64,000 nucleotides of DNA from Eleusine coracana subsp. coracana (GCA_032690845.1 CM064427.1:3793501-3857500); one strand, 5' to 3'; counted from the first letter of the stretch, positions 33,848-46,450 are shown. Program-made: numbers and translations. The notes: generated by a model not told the origin, from the letters alone.

Positions 33848-36113
33848 TCTCGTTGGGTTGAATTCACACGCGCGCCTGCGATTTTTTCTTTTTATCTGGA
33901 TCAAGCTACGCGACAATATTATGGTTTGCATTGGTTTGGTTTGGCTGGAATGGGTACAGTTCGTGGATAAACTGCAGCTGGGGGAATGATTTTTTGTCAG
34001 TGCTATCCCTTTCCTCTTTTCTGACGTGTAAGTGATTGTTTTCCCCATTGTTTATGTATGGATGCACGAGTGATTGGTTGTGCAATTTGTTTGGACTATC
34101 TTGTACTTGCATGCGCGCGCCTACAAGGAGATACTAGTTGAGAGTAGGTCATGGCATGTGATGATGGCAACAATTCAAGATTCTTCACCAGCTAGCAATT
34201 CATCATGACATGGGTACTCAATATGATTCGATCAGAAAACAAAACAGAAGACTGCAATTTCTTTCAGCTGATCTACCCCCCTTAGCTTGCTCCCACACCA
34301 GCAGTGGCACTTAAACCTCACATGATTTTCGCATATGCTCCACACTGCATAGTTTAGTAGCCACTTGATGCTCTTATCAGATCATCCACACTGTAAAGTA
34401 GCAACCACCAGAAATTCTAATTCCTATTGAGGCTCTTTTATTTGGACCGTGGAATTCTAATCCCACTCTGAGGCTCTTTTATTTGGACCGTGGAATTCTA
34501 ATCCCACTCTGTAAAGTGCTACTAGTTTTGGATTATATGGTGCATCCGTGAGATAAGTTTCTTTGAGAAAGCTGTATATGGTTCACATAGGCTATATAGT
34601 GAGGGAGTGAGGAGATACACACATCCATGAGATGAGTGGTTATTGGCATGCCTTCCCGAGAAGGCACCGCCGGAAATTTCAGTATCGTACTTTATAGTAG
34701 TGCAGCTGTTGTCATTTTGTGCACCGGGCCACTCAGAGCGTATTATCTGATCACGACCATAGAACAATCATCACTAGCTCATGGAAAAAAAAAAATATTT
34801 GGCTCCTCTTCTATATGACTATAATATATGGGAGACATAAAGAGTCACTTGGCGTGGAACACTGCAGCAAATCAGGCGATGCTCAGCCATACGCGACACC
34901 AATACCGACACTGTTGGAGTTGGAGTACCAGTAGTTGTAGTTCACAGGGTCAGCTGACTCGGCTCTTCACGTTTCGGTTGGGATGCAGAGGTGAGGGGTC
35001 CTGCTCCTGCAAAATGAGCGACGTCGCCGCGCCAGCTCCTCCCGCACGCCGGAGTCAAGGAGCAGTCGGAGCCCGCAAATCCACCGGATGTTCTTCTAGA
35101 CCGAAGTATCCGGTGAATATCCATTGGTCCTCGCGCCTGATCTGGAAGCAGAAGATTTTTTTACGAAATGTCAGATAAGTTAAGGGCCTTTCTATAAACT
35201 ATTGAATCGCGATTTAAATAGGGGGTTTTATGTAAAGTATCGTTAATCGTGATTACAAAATAGGGGGTGTTTTGCAAAAGTGAGGGGTTGTAATTTGTAA
35301 GTTTCCAGCCCGCGACATGGCGCGATCGACGAGGACGCGCTGCCATCGCCCGTCGGCGACGACGTCCGCCAACCATCTCGCACAACAGTAGGTGGTCATC
35401 CGAGCGCTCCCAGACGCGGCGCCGTCGCCGTCAATCCCACGCCTGCATCACCTAGCGGGCTGCAAGCATCTACTGATAAGTTCTGCAGTAGGCCTCCTCT
35501 TCGATCACAGCCGCCGGAAGCGCCGCTCTCCTCTCCACCGGCCACCACCAAACACGCGCGACACGCTGTAACTCGTGGTGTCGCGTAGGATACGTCCCCC
35601 ACCAGTTCGACAAAATGGTAATCCTGTGGTACACGGAACGTCGACCTGATGCAGCATCTCAAACTCCCAGGCTGTTCGACGAAATGCCGGAGGCGGATCC
35701 CGTCATCCTAGTGCCGTTCCTTGGATGGCCATGGTCGCTTGAAGAAATGATCCCGGCGCGAGGCTACGAAGCAGGGCAAGGACACGTTCGCTGCAAAACT
35801 ATTTTTACATTCGTTGAGACAATATGTTGCCAGATGCGAGGTACCTATTTTCAGTTTCTTGATTGAAATTTTGTCAATAAGTTAGTGTACATTGAAGGTT
35901 TTTCTCCCCGTCTTCATCTCGGGGAAAGGCGAAAACACAAGGAGAAAATTAAATAAATGAAATTACATCTTGGACCTTTTACTATCTACTATCCCTGCTG
36001 TGGTAGGCTGCTTCATGACTTCATCAAGTGACGCCCCAAAAAATCAAGCAGGCTACTTCTATTCTATATGAATAAAGGAGGAACATAAGAATGGAACAGA
36101 TGAAAGTTTCTGC
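33848..36113. other. Intergenic: short tandem repeat and weak gene remnants
   Basis: 34410-34511 holds 2.5 copies of a 41-bp tandem unit (GAATTCTAAT...GGACCGT). 35610-35720 reads ...RLFDEMPEADPV..., a faint PPR-motif-like fragment without an intact frame. Otherwise no gene is supported. Confidence 0.4.
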
Positions 36114-36489
36114 TCAATGATGCATAGGTTTATGACCCCTTGGACCGTAGTAATCGACATGGATCTCAGGCAGCCTGTGACCAACTCTAGCTTTCTCTTC
36201 AGATATGCTTTCCTCCATTTTTTCATCTAGTGGTTCATTATCCGTGTTGTTCTTTACTACTACCTCCCCAGATTTCTGTAACCAAATAATGATGCACACA
36301 TCAGTTAGCACCTGCAGAAAGAATCATTTCACAATGGAAGGAAAAATGCGCATGCGAGTAGCTGTTTCTTACATTAACCATCTGGTTGCTGAATGCGTCA
36401 TGGCTCTCTGCATCCAGCCGAATGCCCTGTACCCTGGCCACCATCAGGAGCAGAACAACGGCAGCAGCAACCAACTGCAAGTTCTTCAT
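36114..36489 (-). CDS. GOLVEN/RGF/CLEL-type secreted peptide precursor (92 aa)
   Basis: Two exons, 36489-36373 and 36275-36114, with a 97-bp GT-AG intron between codons, give 92 residues. The N terminus MKNLQLVAAAVVLLLMVARVQG is a clear signal peptide. An acidic, variable region follows (EPLDEKMEESISEEKARVG). The C terminus DYYGPRGHKPMHH matches the GLV/RGF/CLEL pattern: a DY start for Tyr sulfation, Pro at position 5, His at 8, Pro at 10 and a His-containing end. Peptides of this family are cleaved, sulfated and secreted, and act through RGI receptor kinases in root meristem maintenance and gravitropism. The final residue is His where Asn is usual. The precursor has typical length and layout. 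A TATA box lies about 128 bp upstream. Assignment rests on the motif only. Confidence 0.82.
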
Positions 36490-36616
36490 CTGATTTGTGT
36501 AAGGACTTTTGGAGGACTTTGGCTTTGTGAACAAGAGCAGTGAGGCTCAGATGGAACAGTGAGGAGTTGGAGCTATGGTCTTTGTTGCTTGAACTTGAAC
36601 CATTGACCCCGAAATG

Positions 36617-36624
36617 TATATATA
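36617..36624 (-). promoter_or_regulatory. TATA box of the GLV/RGF-like gene
   Basis: TATATATA about 128 bp upstream of the ATG at 36489 on the minus strand. Confidence 0.55.
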
Positions 36625-36659
36625 CATCTTTGCTCAAGAACACCCCACTGGTCCCATCC

Positions 36660-37433
36660 ATTGATTGGTGTACTCATGTCTGCAGTGGAGGGGTTGCCTG
36701 AAGTTCCAATGCCAGACGTGGCCATAGTTTATGTTATCTGTGCCAAGCTTTGCACGAGTATGTCTGCCCAAAATACGGGTCATGTTTAGGCCATTGGCCC
36801 TCGATTAGGTGCTAATGCCATACTTCAAAGTACCAAATGGAATTAACAATATTTTAAGTACTCTGCTCGGTCTCAGGTAGAACACGCAGCTGCCCCCTGA
36901 AACTTGTGTGCATGTCTGCAAAGAATTGTGCAGAAGCGCGTATATTTGTTCGCGCGTTCCTCCAACAAGCAGTACAAACGAACTAGTTGATTGGTTTATA
37001 GTTTACTGGATGGCTTACAAGAAGGACAACGTTTTGGCTTTATTTTGCAAACAAACTGCACTAGTCTGACGGAAAGAACCGGTGCCTGTGATATTTGACC
37101 TTGATGCTACTTATAGTCAGACATTATTTAGAACTGCTTCGAGCTCCATAAATGGTTTCCGAATTCTGAGACCAAACAAGTGAAATCAGAAAGAATTTTT
37201 TGTTACATGATGAAGCAGAGACATTTTTATTTACAGAAATACAAGAAAAAAAATAGAATAGTGGGATGGGAGCCCACAAACTGTTTCCGAGAGCTCAAGT
37301 TTGTTGGTTCAATTACCAACAAGAATAATGTGACCCATGCGGCAACAATGGGTAACAACAATAAGGTACCGAGGTGACTACAACTCGGCACTGGAAGTCT
37401 GGAACACAGTACCTAATCACAACAAGAACGCCG
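36660..37433. other. Intergenic region between the GLV-like gene and PP2C
   Basis: Contains the presumed promoter of the GLV-like gene and the 3' UTR of the PP2C gene. No other feature is seen. Confidence 0.4.
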
Positions 37434-40367
37434 TTATTGCCTTCCCAGGAGTATCCTGAGGCTATTGAGCCCATCTGCAGATATGCTCCGTGCCACCCTA
37501 CCAGGCCGGTGCACTTTGATCTGAGGAGGGGCCTCTAGGTGGAAGGAAACCAACACTGCTGTTAAGTTGTCACTAGCCCCTCGCCTTATTGCCTCCTCAA
37601 CTATTTCCTTGCAACATAGTTTCACATCATTATGCTCTTGCAGGCGTTTCCGTGCAAAGTCCACAGAATTTTGGTTTGAGAAGACATCCCAGATTCCATC
37701 GCTGCCAATTATCAAAAACTCATCATCCTTTGTGAGTGTGATCATCTTGAGTTCTGGTTCAGCACTAAGAGGGCCTCCTGCCCGGCCGCCAACTTCTTTC
37801 AAGCCTTCAAGATGCCAGTCACCAAGTGCTCTAGTAACTCCCAACAAACCGTTAAGGTATCCATCATCCACATAGCCACCGAGTGATTCTATGCGCAATT
37901 TTTCAGTGAGGCTGCAAGGCCTGTGGTCGATGGACATTTCAATTGCAGAGCCACACCGGGAAAGAACTGCCCTACAATCACCAGCGTTGGCAACCAGTAG
38001 AGACCTGTGGTATACATGTGAATTATTAGTATTGACCATAGTAAGGGTTCATCAGCTGACAAATATAAGTGCAATGAAATTCTTCTTGAATGGACGTGGC
38101 AATGAGTAAGGACACTGTCAAAGATGAGAAATTAAGACACAGAATTCTGCATTGATGCCAGTTGGTTCAATCTCTCTATGAGCAGATGGCCATGGACATC
38201 TAATATTGAGTTTCACCTCTTTGTCAAGTTGATAAAAAGAATTCAACCCTACATAGTATTTAACTATGTTTTGAGACTTCTAAAGTTCTCTAAAAGAGGA
38301 ATAAGCAAGCACTATCTCATAAGTGAGAAATTTACTTTTTCATGCTTTTCAGTAAAGAGAAAAAAAAATCTTGTTGTAAATATGTGCAGAACATACAGCT
38401 AACTTAACTGTCAAACTTAATATGGAAACAAATATATTGAAATGTGAATGACTGTCAGATTGATAAATATTAGTTACATCAATGAACAACTCACAGTATG
38501 CTAATTTCAAATGGACATCATTTCTAGTGATAGATAATTACCTTCCAAAAATCATCGCTGTAAGTGCCGTTGTTCCAGAAGACAGAGCTCTGTGGTGAGA
38601 GCATGTCTCAGCAAACTGACCATCTGTCTGGATGAAGGACCTCTTGACTACTCTCTCAAGCTGAAGAGGGAAATCAGAATCTTCCACAATGACCCTTGGT
38701 AAATTATCACGAACAAAATGGGCAGCATCTTTTCCACCATGACCATCAAAGACCTGAAAATCGAAATGGAGAAAACATGTGCCTTAGATAAACATCCATT
38801 TTTCACAATTCATGTGTCCAGAACCAATTTGTGTATTGAGGCTCATTTTTTAAGAGGAAGGCTAGGATTGGAAGTAGTGAGGAAACACTAGCCTGCACAT
38901 GCTTTGAGCTGGTTTGATAATAATACATGAATCACTTTGAGCAGTGCAGCTGCAGACCATACCTCCTATCGATTCCTCCACTCTTTATGAAAATTATGGT
39001 GAATATAGTCGGTTTATAATCATTAGAATATACTATCTGTTATTTGAATATATGGCAATAGCAGTGCTTTTTAAAACTAAAAAAATGTAAAATAGCAATA
39101 TAGCATTAAGCAAGTCAGCAAGTACTTACCCCATAGAAGGAAACAACTTCATTATCTAACGATGAGAAACCATAGTTCTTCGCTAGGTCTGGAATGCAGA
39201 CATGGGTATCTTCCATGTATTGACGACCTCCAATATCAGACCAATCCCCTGACCGAATTACTGGAACAAAATTGCATAACTTATTTGGCTTGAAATCAGC
39301 AGAAGATGTGTTTTCACACACACTCTCCATCTGTGGATCCAAAAATAAAAAATAAAAAATAAGGCAAATACTGCACTCTGACTTAATTATTTAGACTGCA
39401 GCTAAAAAGAGTTTTGAAAGAATATCCAATATTAAAAGCTAAAGCACTATTCAATGACATAAACTAATGTTAACAACCAAAATTACGTAAACAGAAGGAT
39501 CAGACGCCCATGATAGTAACACCTATAACGAAAATACTAGTGTCTTGCCAGCCCTGGCTATGTAAAACTAGATGTGATATCAAGCTCTTCAAAGTTAGTG
39601 ATTACACTGATATATTTCATGAAAATCATGTCTTTCAATTGGAACAGCACAGACCCACGTTTTCTTTAACTTCACTCCAGCCTGAGTACTGAGAAAGAAG
39701 TCAAGTACTAGAGTACATGCGAAATTCATGATTTTCCCAACTTGATAAGTACAATAGTCTGAATCTGGTACTACTACTACCTCTCTGGCACATTACAGCT
39801 GACGACAGCGAAATTGAAAATTGATTTGGACAGTTTGACAAGTTCAATACTACACATTCATTACAGAATCGAAACGCTGATGAACAGTGCAGAACATGGG
39901 CAAATAGTACTACCAATGCAGAGAACAACAACCTGCCACCGAACACCAGAGAACACCTACTTACCAACCAATGCAGCTGTAATGCAAGAAACTTAACTCC
40001 GTCTTGTTGAACCATTCAAATGACCTTCCATTTATCACCTACTATGTTAGCAAGAAGTAATTAAAAGAAAAAGTCACCTAGATTCTTTCAGGGCAGTCAG
40101 TGCGTGTACACGAAGCAAGAACAATCGTTGCTTCGCTTTCAATCCATCATTTCAACCATGATCAAGCACTCAAGTGAACCCACAGAAAAGGCATTCGCAG
40201 ATACAGTAAAACTTTCATAATCGAAGTAATCAACGAACCACCATAAAATGGAATCTTGCGCAGAGAGCAGTCGGTCGAACCTGATGCAACGGCAGTTCGG
40301 CGGCCTCCTCTGGTCCGGCCTCTCCGCGGCCGACCCTTTCTTCGTCCTCCAGCTCCTCCACGCACAT
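37434..40367 (-). CDS. Protein phosphatase 2C (356 aa), DBP1/PP2C22-like
   Basis: Four exons on the minus strand, 40367-40281, 39330-39130, 38753-38542 and 38004-37434, join with GT-AG introns in frame to 356 residues. Exon 1 encodes an acidic leader (MCVEELEDEERVGRG...PLHQ). The PP2C core shows its motifs in order: GGRQYMEDTHV, FDGHGG, SGTTA, NAGDCRAVLS, IDHRP, GVTRALGDW, GSDGIWDVFSNQ and GASDNLTAVLV. All metal-binding Asp residues expected in these motifs are present, so it should be an active Mg/Mn-dependent Ser/Thr phosphatase. Layout and sequence resemble the plant group containing Arabidopsis DBP1/PP2C22; that placement is from memory of the family. The start codon lies in good context, and the first intron (949 bp) holds no recognised element. 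Confidence 0.92.
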
Positions 40368-41239
40368 GGCGCCGCTGCCGGGCAGCCCAAGCCTCCGGCG
40401 TTCTTGGTACGAAGAGCAGCTGGTGCTTTGCTGGTGGGAAGAACGAACACGAGAGAGAGGGAGAGATAGCAGCGAGACGAATAATTGGAGTGGGAAGAAA
40501 GGCGGCGACGGGGGGAAGAGGAATCCGAGGGGGCGAGCAACACAGAAGATTCTTTGGGAATATCTGTGGGGGGAGAAACCTTTCGGTGAAAGGGATTGTG
40601 TGGAGATTGCGGTGGTTGTTCGTTGTAGGTCGGATTTTTTATGAGGGGTTGGTTAGTGGGGTGTGGGGGGGGGGGGCGTGGTGGATGGAACACGATGGCG
40701 GGGAAGAAAGGCACGTGGGCGACATGCGTCAGATCTGACGCAAGAATTCGAGGGAAATCTCACGTCTGTTTCTGACGCAAATTTCGACTGGCAAAATTGG
40801 TTCGAGCAAAACTGACGGAAATTGATTGGGTCCGTGGGCTGCGAAACAGAGCAGGGAATGGGCCTGAACGAGCCCAATGATTATGCTTGGAGCGCCGATA
40901 TTTAACTGACAGGTCATTACGTCGTTAACCCATCGTAACTCGCGGACCGAAACATCGTTAGGTTTCCTGCTTCTCTGCGGCGGCGCGAGCGCGATGCGAT
41001 GGGACGCCGTCCATCCGCTCAGCCGGCGAGCCGCCGAGGGCCGACCGGGAGATCGCCTCCGGAGACACCGGTCGTCGGAAAGATAGGTTACATCGCAGCC
41101 AGGCGGACGGGCAGGTTGCGTGGCGCTGCCACCCAGGCCGCCAGCGTGAGGCGGCCCAGGACGCCGCCACCCTCTCACCAGCGGGCCGCGTTCCGGCCGA
41201 GTCCGTCCCCGGAGCCGCCGGCCCAGGAACGCGCCACAC
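40368..41239. other. Upstream region of PP2C and GC-rich spacer
   Basis: Purine-rich 5' flank of the PP2C gene, including a G-run at about 40667-40676, followed by a GC-rich stretch leading into the DUF1668 remnant. Long frames here lack family features. Confidence 0.4.
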
Positions 41240-41244
41240 GCACA

Positions 41245-41855
41245 GATCAGCCTCCTGGTCGCCACGGAGCAGGGCCGGGCCTACCTATTCGACGGCCGCC
41301 GCCGTCGCTCAGGCGGGCCGGGCTGGGTGACGCTGAACGGCCCGGCCCAGCTGCCGTTGTTCGGAGCCCGCGCCGTGTACGCCGAGGACAACGGCCTGTG
41401 GTTCGAGGCGTCGCCGACGGACGGGCGCCTCCGCGCGCACGAGCTCGACGTCGTCATCGATGCCGAAGCGGGCGAGGCGGAGCTGACGCACGCGGCGCAC
41501 TGGGTGGCCGATCCCGTACCGGTGGTGGTCACCGCATAACCTGGCGCGGTGTCCACGCTGGTGTACCTCGGCGGCGGCAAGTTCTGCGTGGTATGTCACC
41601 GTGACGGTGTTCAGGGTGATCGATTCCGAGATGCAGGTGGTGAGCCTCGCGGAACGGAGGCGGCGGCGCCGGTCGCGTGGCATGAACGGTGGGTGGTTGA
41701 CGACCGAGCTGGAGCGCGCGTGCGCGGACATGGACCCGGGTCGGGGAAGGCGGAGACTGTGCCGCGTGAACCTGTGGAGCCGTACGTACGTTGTTCGCGG
41801 CGGCGCCGCCGGTCGGCCGCGTGGCCCGTCTCTCGCCGGGGTGCTCTGGATGTGA
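41245..41855 (+). pseudogene. DUF1668-like gene remnant
   Basis: One plus-strand frame reads ISLLVATEQGRAYLFDG..., LPLFGARAVYAEDNGLWFEA and, after a stop at about 41537, PGAVSTLVYLGGGKFCV, then shifts to VTVFRVIDSEMQVVSL near 41600. The order (a tablet-like start, a YAEDNGLWF block, a YLGGGKFCV block) is that of grass DUF1668 proteins, which have no known function. The 5' part with a start codon is missing and there is at least one stop and one frameshift. It is probably a decayed fragment. Confidence 0.55.
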
Positions 41856-41879
41856 GAGGAGCTTTGTGTCACGAATCAA

Positions 41880-42359
41880 AATATTAGGTTGAGCGTAAAC
41901 AACTTTCTTTTTGAGATTTTGTTTAGTAAGGGATGATCAGGTGGTGAAATACTACTGTTTGCCAATTGGGAGTCATGACACATCTACATTTCAAGTTCAC
42001 ACTTTGTTGAATCTAAGAGATTCGCCAAGGGGTGCAAGTGTTCCCGCTGCTGCTACCATGGAGAGCGGGGCACGCTACTAACTGAGATGATTTCCGCACT
42101 TGTTTCAAACATAGGAACGTATAGTGGTCGACGTTTGGTGGTGGATGCCAGCGCTTTGTGATAAAATTTACACGCAATTGCAGAGAAATCTCATGGAAAA
42201 CATTTTACTGACATACAGAACATACGTACAGAACAAAGTCAGTTCTTTACTGCAACAAGCTAATGATTGATAATCACATTACACGGGTTACACAGATTTG
42301 ACATTATAAGCTCTTCTGATGCTCAAGCGGCCAAAGAATTTGACACCTGTGTAACAGCC
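41880..42359. other. Intergenic region, 3' flank of the MED26-like gene
   Basis: AT-rich, no gene recognised. Confidence 0.4.
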
Positions 42360-43166
42360 CTATAAGGAGGGGAGCAGAGAACGCCTCACGGCCCCGAACC
42401 CGTCACGGCTTCGCTCCCGCGAGACGGGGTGCATCTTGCCCTGCCTCATCTGCTGCTCCAGCATCTTTGGCGCCTTGACGACTTTGATCTTGCGCTGCCG
42501 CTTTGCGTCCGCTGCTTCCCGGTACCCCTCATGGAGCTTACGCTTGGTGGCTTCCATCCTCTCCTCGGGGTTCAGACCAGTCTTCTTCGGCAACAAGGTA
42601 GAGACCTCTGACGCCTTCGCACGACCGGACCCGACGGCGACGACGACCGGAGCCGTCTTCTTAGCGGGCGGCCGGGTCTGCTGGATCTTGCCCTGACGCT
42701 TCAAGGGAAGGTTGTCAGAGACATTGGACGACGCACTTCTCTCGGGAGGCGGCGACAACGCATCCAGCTTCGCGACAGCCGCGGTCATCCTAACGATCTC
42801 GCCCTCCACGGACGCCTTCCACCCGGAGATGACGTCGCGCGCGAGCCCGCGGACGCGCGCCGAGCAGCCGTGACGGCTCGTGAGCGCGCCGACGGCGCCG
42901 GCGAGGTCGGCGGCGGACGACGCGAGGACCCGCGCCACCGCGTCCGCGGGCACGGAACGGAGCGTGGCGAGCGACTCCTCAACGACGCCGTCCAGGATCG
43001 CGCGGATCCCTTCCTCCTCCTCGGCGGCGCGGAGCGTCTCCACGATCTGCGCCCTCAGGCGCCGGACCTCGGCGCGGGAGACGGACGGGTCGGCGGCCTC
43101 GATCGCGGCGTCGATATGGTCCAGCGACGCGAGGAAGCGCGTCCAGCTGCTCCGCGCGGCTGCCAT
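42360..43166 (-). CDS. MED26/TFIIS N-terminal-domain-like protein (268 aa)
   Basis: Intronless in this window. The frame is open upstream to 43469, but I chose ATG 43166 (MAAARSSWTRFLASLDHIDAAI...) because the upstream part is low-complexity and lacks homology. Residues about 45-130 (IRAILDGVVEESLATLRSVP...VRGLARDVISGWKASVEGEI) form a helical domain of the TFIIS N-terminal/LW type (compare VRxLAxxLIxGWK). The C-terminal block EERMEATKRKLHEGYREAADAKRQRKIKVV resembles the tail of plant Mediator subunit 26 proteins. It probably acts in the nucleus in transcription elongation or Mediator. At 268 residues it is shorter than typical MED26 homologues, so it may be a reduced relative. Confidence 0.72.
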   Translation of the reverse strand: MAAARSSWTRFLASLDHIDAAIEAADPSVSRAEVRRLRAQIVETLRAAEEEEGIRAILDGVVEESLATLRSVPADAVARVLASSAADLAGAVGALTSRHGCSARVRGLARDVISGWKASVEGEIVRMTAAVAKLDALSPPPERSASSNVSDNLPLKRQGKIQQTRPPAKKTAPVVVAVGSGRAKASEVSTLLPKKTGLNPEERMEATKRKLHEGYREAADAKRQRKIKVVKAPKMLEQQMRQGKMHPVSRERSRDGFGAVRRSLLPSL

Positions 43167-43169
43167 GGC

Positions 43170-45338
43170 GCCGGTGGCGAAATGTGGGCGCTGGACTAGG
43201 GAGTAGGGAGTCGGCGAGTTGGGGATGAATGAATGAAAGTGGAAGGGTGCGCGACAGAGAGATGCGGGATGCGGAGATGGAGGGGGCATCTTCGTATACT
43301 TGTAGCTTCCTGCTGTTCGAATCCGAGGCGGGTCGGAACTCAAAACTGCCTCTTGTAAATCGTAACACGTTTTCTGTGGTAGAAATTCGGACTGGACGTG
43401 CTGCGTTGGCGTAGGGAATAAGCAGAGTATCCGAGCTCCTCGGACTGTCATCCAGAGTTCAGGATTCATTCAGGCCTGGTGGTCACGCATCGCATGCGCC
43501 TGCTACCGATTTGAGCCCCCGCCAGGCGCTGCCAAGTTGACCTGCTTTCATAGTTTCATCAAGAAATTGGCACAAACGTAGCCATAATCGTTTCAAAACG
43601 TTGGTGCGGCGGGGTCACTCTATCTGAAACTCCGACAATTGTTGATGCAATGTGAGGGGTACAAGGTACTACGTACGGGTGAAAAACGTTTTCAAAAGAA
43701 GCTTATCTGGTCATGATGATCAGCCAAGCGAAGCCCACGCTGAGAGGCGGTGGATTTCGGTCTCTTTATGCATTCTATCAAAGTTAACTTACGTTAAACT
43801 GGATAAAGGTTAGAAGGAATAAGTACTATAAGCACTTTGTGTATAAGCTGTGTCAAACACAACTTATAGACAAATATAAACAATTTGGACAAATAAACAT
43901 AAGCAGATTTGTCAAACAGATTAACTGTTTATATTATAATAAATATTTATTGTTTTAACATAATAAGCACTATAACCATATCAAACGCAGCCTAAATATC
44001 CAGTAGAGATTCATGTGAATTTATCCATTACATTAGAAATTCAACTTACATTCTGAAATAGTCTAAAGCTGAAAGCTGAAATAATTGCTGCGTAATTTTG
44101 ACAGACGTGGACGAGTTATGGAGCTGTTTCTGAGCCAGACGGCCCATGTGCGGGCCTGTTTTGATGATTTTTTTTGCTTTGTTTGCCTCTCGTCGTTTTG
44201 GCCCGTCTATGTCGTTCGGACAGCGTAGCCGAGCGGAGGAGACCATCGTTTCTCCCCTTGATTCCTGGTCGGGTGGCCGCCGATTCCTGCCTCAGCTTGC
44301 TTCTCTTCACGCCGCCGGGTGGGGCTAAGTTTCTTTCTGTCGATCTTTTCGTCGCCGTGGTTCTCGATGGCGCCGCTGCGGCAACGACGACATAGGCTGC
44401 TGTCCGTCGAGGTTGATCATTGGCGGATAGCAGCCGAACATGCCTATTCCTCCACTAGCTCTTGATGCAACGGAGTGAAATCTACCTGGTTCAAATTGCA
44501 ACAAATCGGGGATACAACGGACCGCCGCTTGCTGCCTCTTCATGTGACTAGAGCAAGATGGAGAAATCGAGGGAGCAGGATATGTGGATCTAGATCTATT
44601 TTGATAAATCCGGTTTTGAACTTGTGAAGGAAAGAAATCAGATAGATAAAGAGAGAGAGGGAGACAGAGAGAGGTTGCCGGATGTTGATCACCATGAATT
44701 CAAGATGTGTTTATTGGAGCAGGGCTGCATCCATGTCAGTATGTCACCGTGTGAGAGTGAGAGACATGGAAAAGCTTCGTGGTAGGAGGCACGGGGATAA
44801 GGATGGGGATAACAACGACTGGTCGATTTGTTTGTTCGTTTACAGATGGGTCCTCAAACTTCATATATTTATGTAATGATTATTGCTAATATTCAAAATA
44901 GCACTTTAGTTTTTTTAGAACAATATTTCTTCACTTTTGATTTGCTCAAATGTGTACCAATTGGTAAGAAACTAAGTATGAAGACGGCTTGCAAGAAATA
45001 TGGTAAAGGTCCGGGGTAACAAAATATTGGATCTCTTATGTCAGAGTATGGAAGAGTAAATAAAAAGAATAAATATGACATACTAGTCTATACTTTTTTT
45101 GAGCGTGACTTAAATTAAAAAATGAAAAAGAAGCTTGCCAACGTATAAGTTTAACATGGATGGACGTACGTCTCATTCTATCCTGCTCTATTCTTCTTCG
45201 ATGTTTTTAGCTCTCTGTGACACTTAGATTTGGCACACATCGTTAGAGCGGTGTGAAGTATAAGAAATATACTTTTGCTTAAGTGGCTCGGCGAAGCGCG
45301 CCAAACTTTGCTAGTACGTTATATGCAGGATGCAGCGA
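43170..45338. other. Intergenic region
   Basis: 5' flank of the MED26-like gene followed by about 1.9 kb of mixed DNA. No frame has family features. 44140-44550 is somewhat GC-richer, with no coding support. Confidence 0.4.
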
Positions 45339-45341
45339 TAA

Positions 45342-46450
45342 GGCTGACTCTAACAATGAGAGGTATTTTTGAGAGCCAAATGGAGGTTTGCCTCACGTGT
45401 ACAATAACAAAAGCGACATGTATTTCGTGGTATCTCCAATAGAGATAGTAATAAAAGTGACATGCATATTTTGGTATCTCCAACAGAGATTACATTTTGG
45501 AGAGACAAACGGGGCCAGCGCCAGCGCTAGCACGTCCGACGCTTGACGGAGGCGTCGCTGCGGCGGGCTAGTGGGGTTTCGGCAAGGGCTTCGGCTTCGA
45601 CGAGTAGGGCCGGATGGCTAGGGCGGAAGAGCGGCACGCGAGGAAGAGCGGGGACTTCGAGCTGAGGCGCGGCATGATGAGCGGCGGCGGGTGGCTGTGA
45701 CGGGCGGCGGCGGAACTCAACGTTCTTGCGACGTGGCTGGAACAAACGGAGCTGAACCGGGTTAAATTGATGTGCGGAAGATAGGGAAGGTCGCCGGCGA
45801 GAGAAATTGAAGGGGGACTCACCGAAGAAGAAGAGCGAGGAGGAAGAATGGCGCCGGCGGTGACAGGAAAAAGCTCAAATCTAAGCTTGTCGTTGTGGGA
45901 GAGAGCGAGCTGCTATGCAGAAGGGAGGAGGGGGTCAGGGCGGTTCTATGGGGAAGCTCGGTCGGGGCGGGGAAGCTGCAGGGCAGCCGGGCGACGAGGT
46001 TTCTTTGCTTGGGGCTATGGCAGCTATGGTTGTAACTGACCCCTCATATCGTTGTAACTGGTCAGCTCTTGTCATTGTAACTGATCCATCATGTCATTGT
46101 AACTGATCATATCTCAGCGAGGAAGGCGAGGAGAAGGTGGAGGTCTACACGCGTGTCATCGCGGCGCCTGTGTCCCACGATGCTCGCCTGCCCCCGCGCG
46201 CTAGCTGCCCGCGCTCGTCCTCGCTCGCCAAATGCAATTGAGGACTCGCCTGCCCTGCGCGCTAGCTGCCCGCGCTTGTCCTCGCTCGCCAAATGCAATC
46301 GAGGAGAGAGGAAATCTATTTTTGGCTCACTTCTCTCCTCTAAATGCAAATTGGTTCTCCATTTGCCTACTCTTTTGGAGTCCATTTTAGAGACGCGCAG
46401 TGCAAATAGAGAGGCAAAAATAGCTTTGCCTCTCATTGTTGGGGTTAGTC
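45342..46450. mobile_element. PIF/Harbinger-like non-autonomous element (1109 bp) with GC-rich cargo
   Basis: The ends GGCTGACTCTAACAATGAG and, reverse-complemented, GACTAACCCCAACAATGAG are inverted repeats, flanked by TAA at 45339-45341 and 46451-46453. The arms are AT-rich, but 45500-46320 is GC-rich and gene-like. It includes minus-strand frame 45822-45568, with Arg/Ser-rich, organelle-presequence-like composition. No transposase is present. The layout suggests a Pack-type element carrying captured host DNA; the source gene was not identified. Confidence 0.65.

Noticed and set aside
35615..35720. PPR-like fragment RLFDEMPEADPV
   Set aside because: One partial motif in a short frame. Mentioned only within the intergenic entry.
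43167..43469. Upstream in-frame extension of the MED26-like protein
   Set aside because: The extension is low-complexity and lacks the domain. ATG 43166 starts the conserved part.
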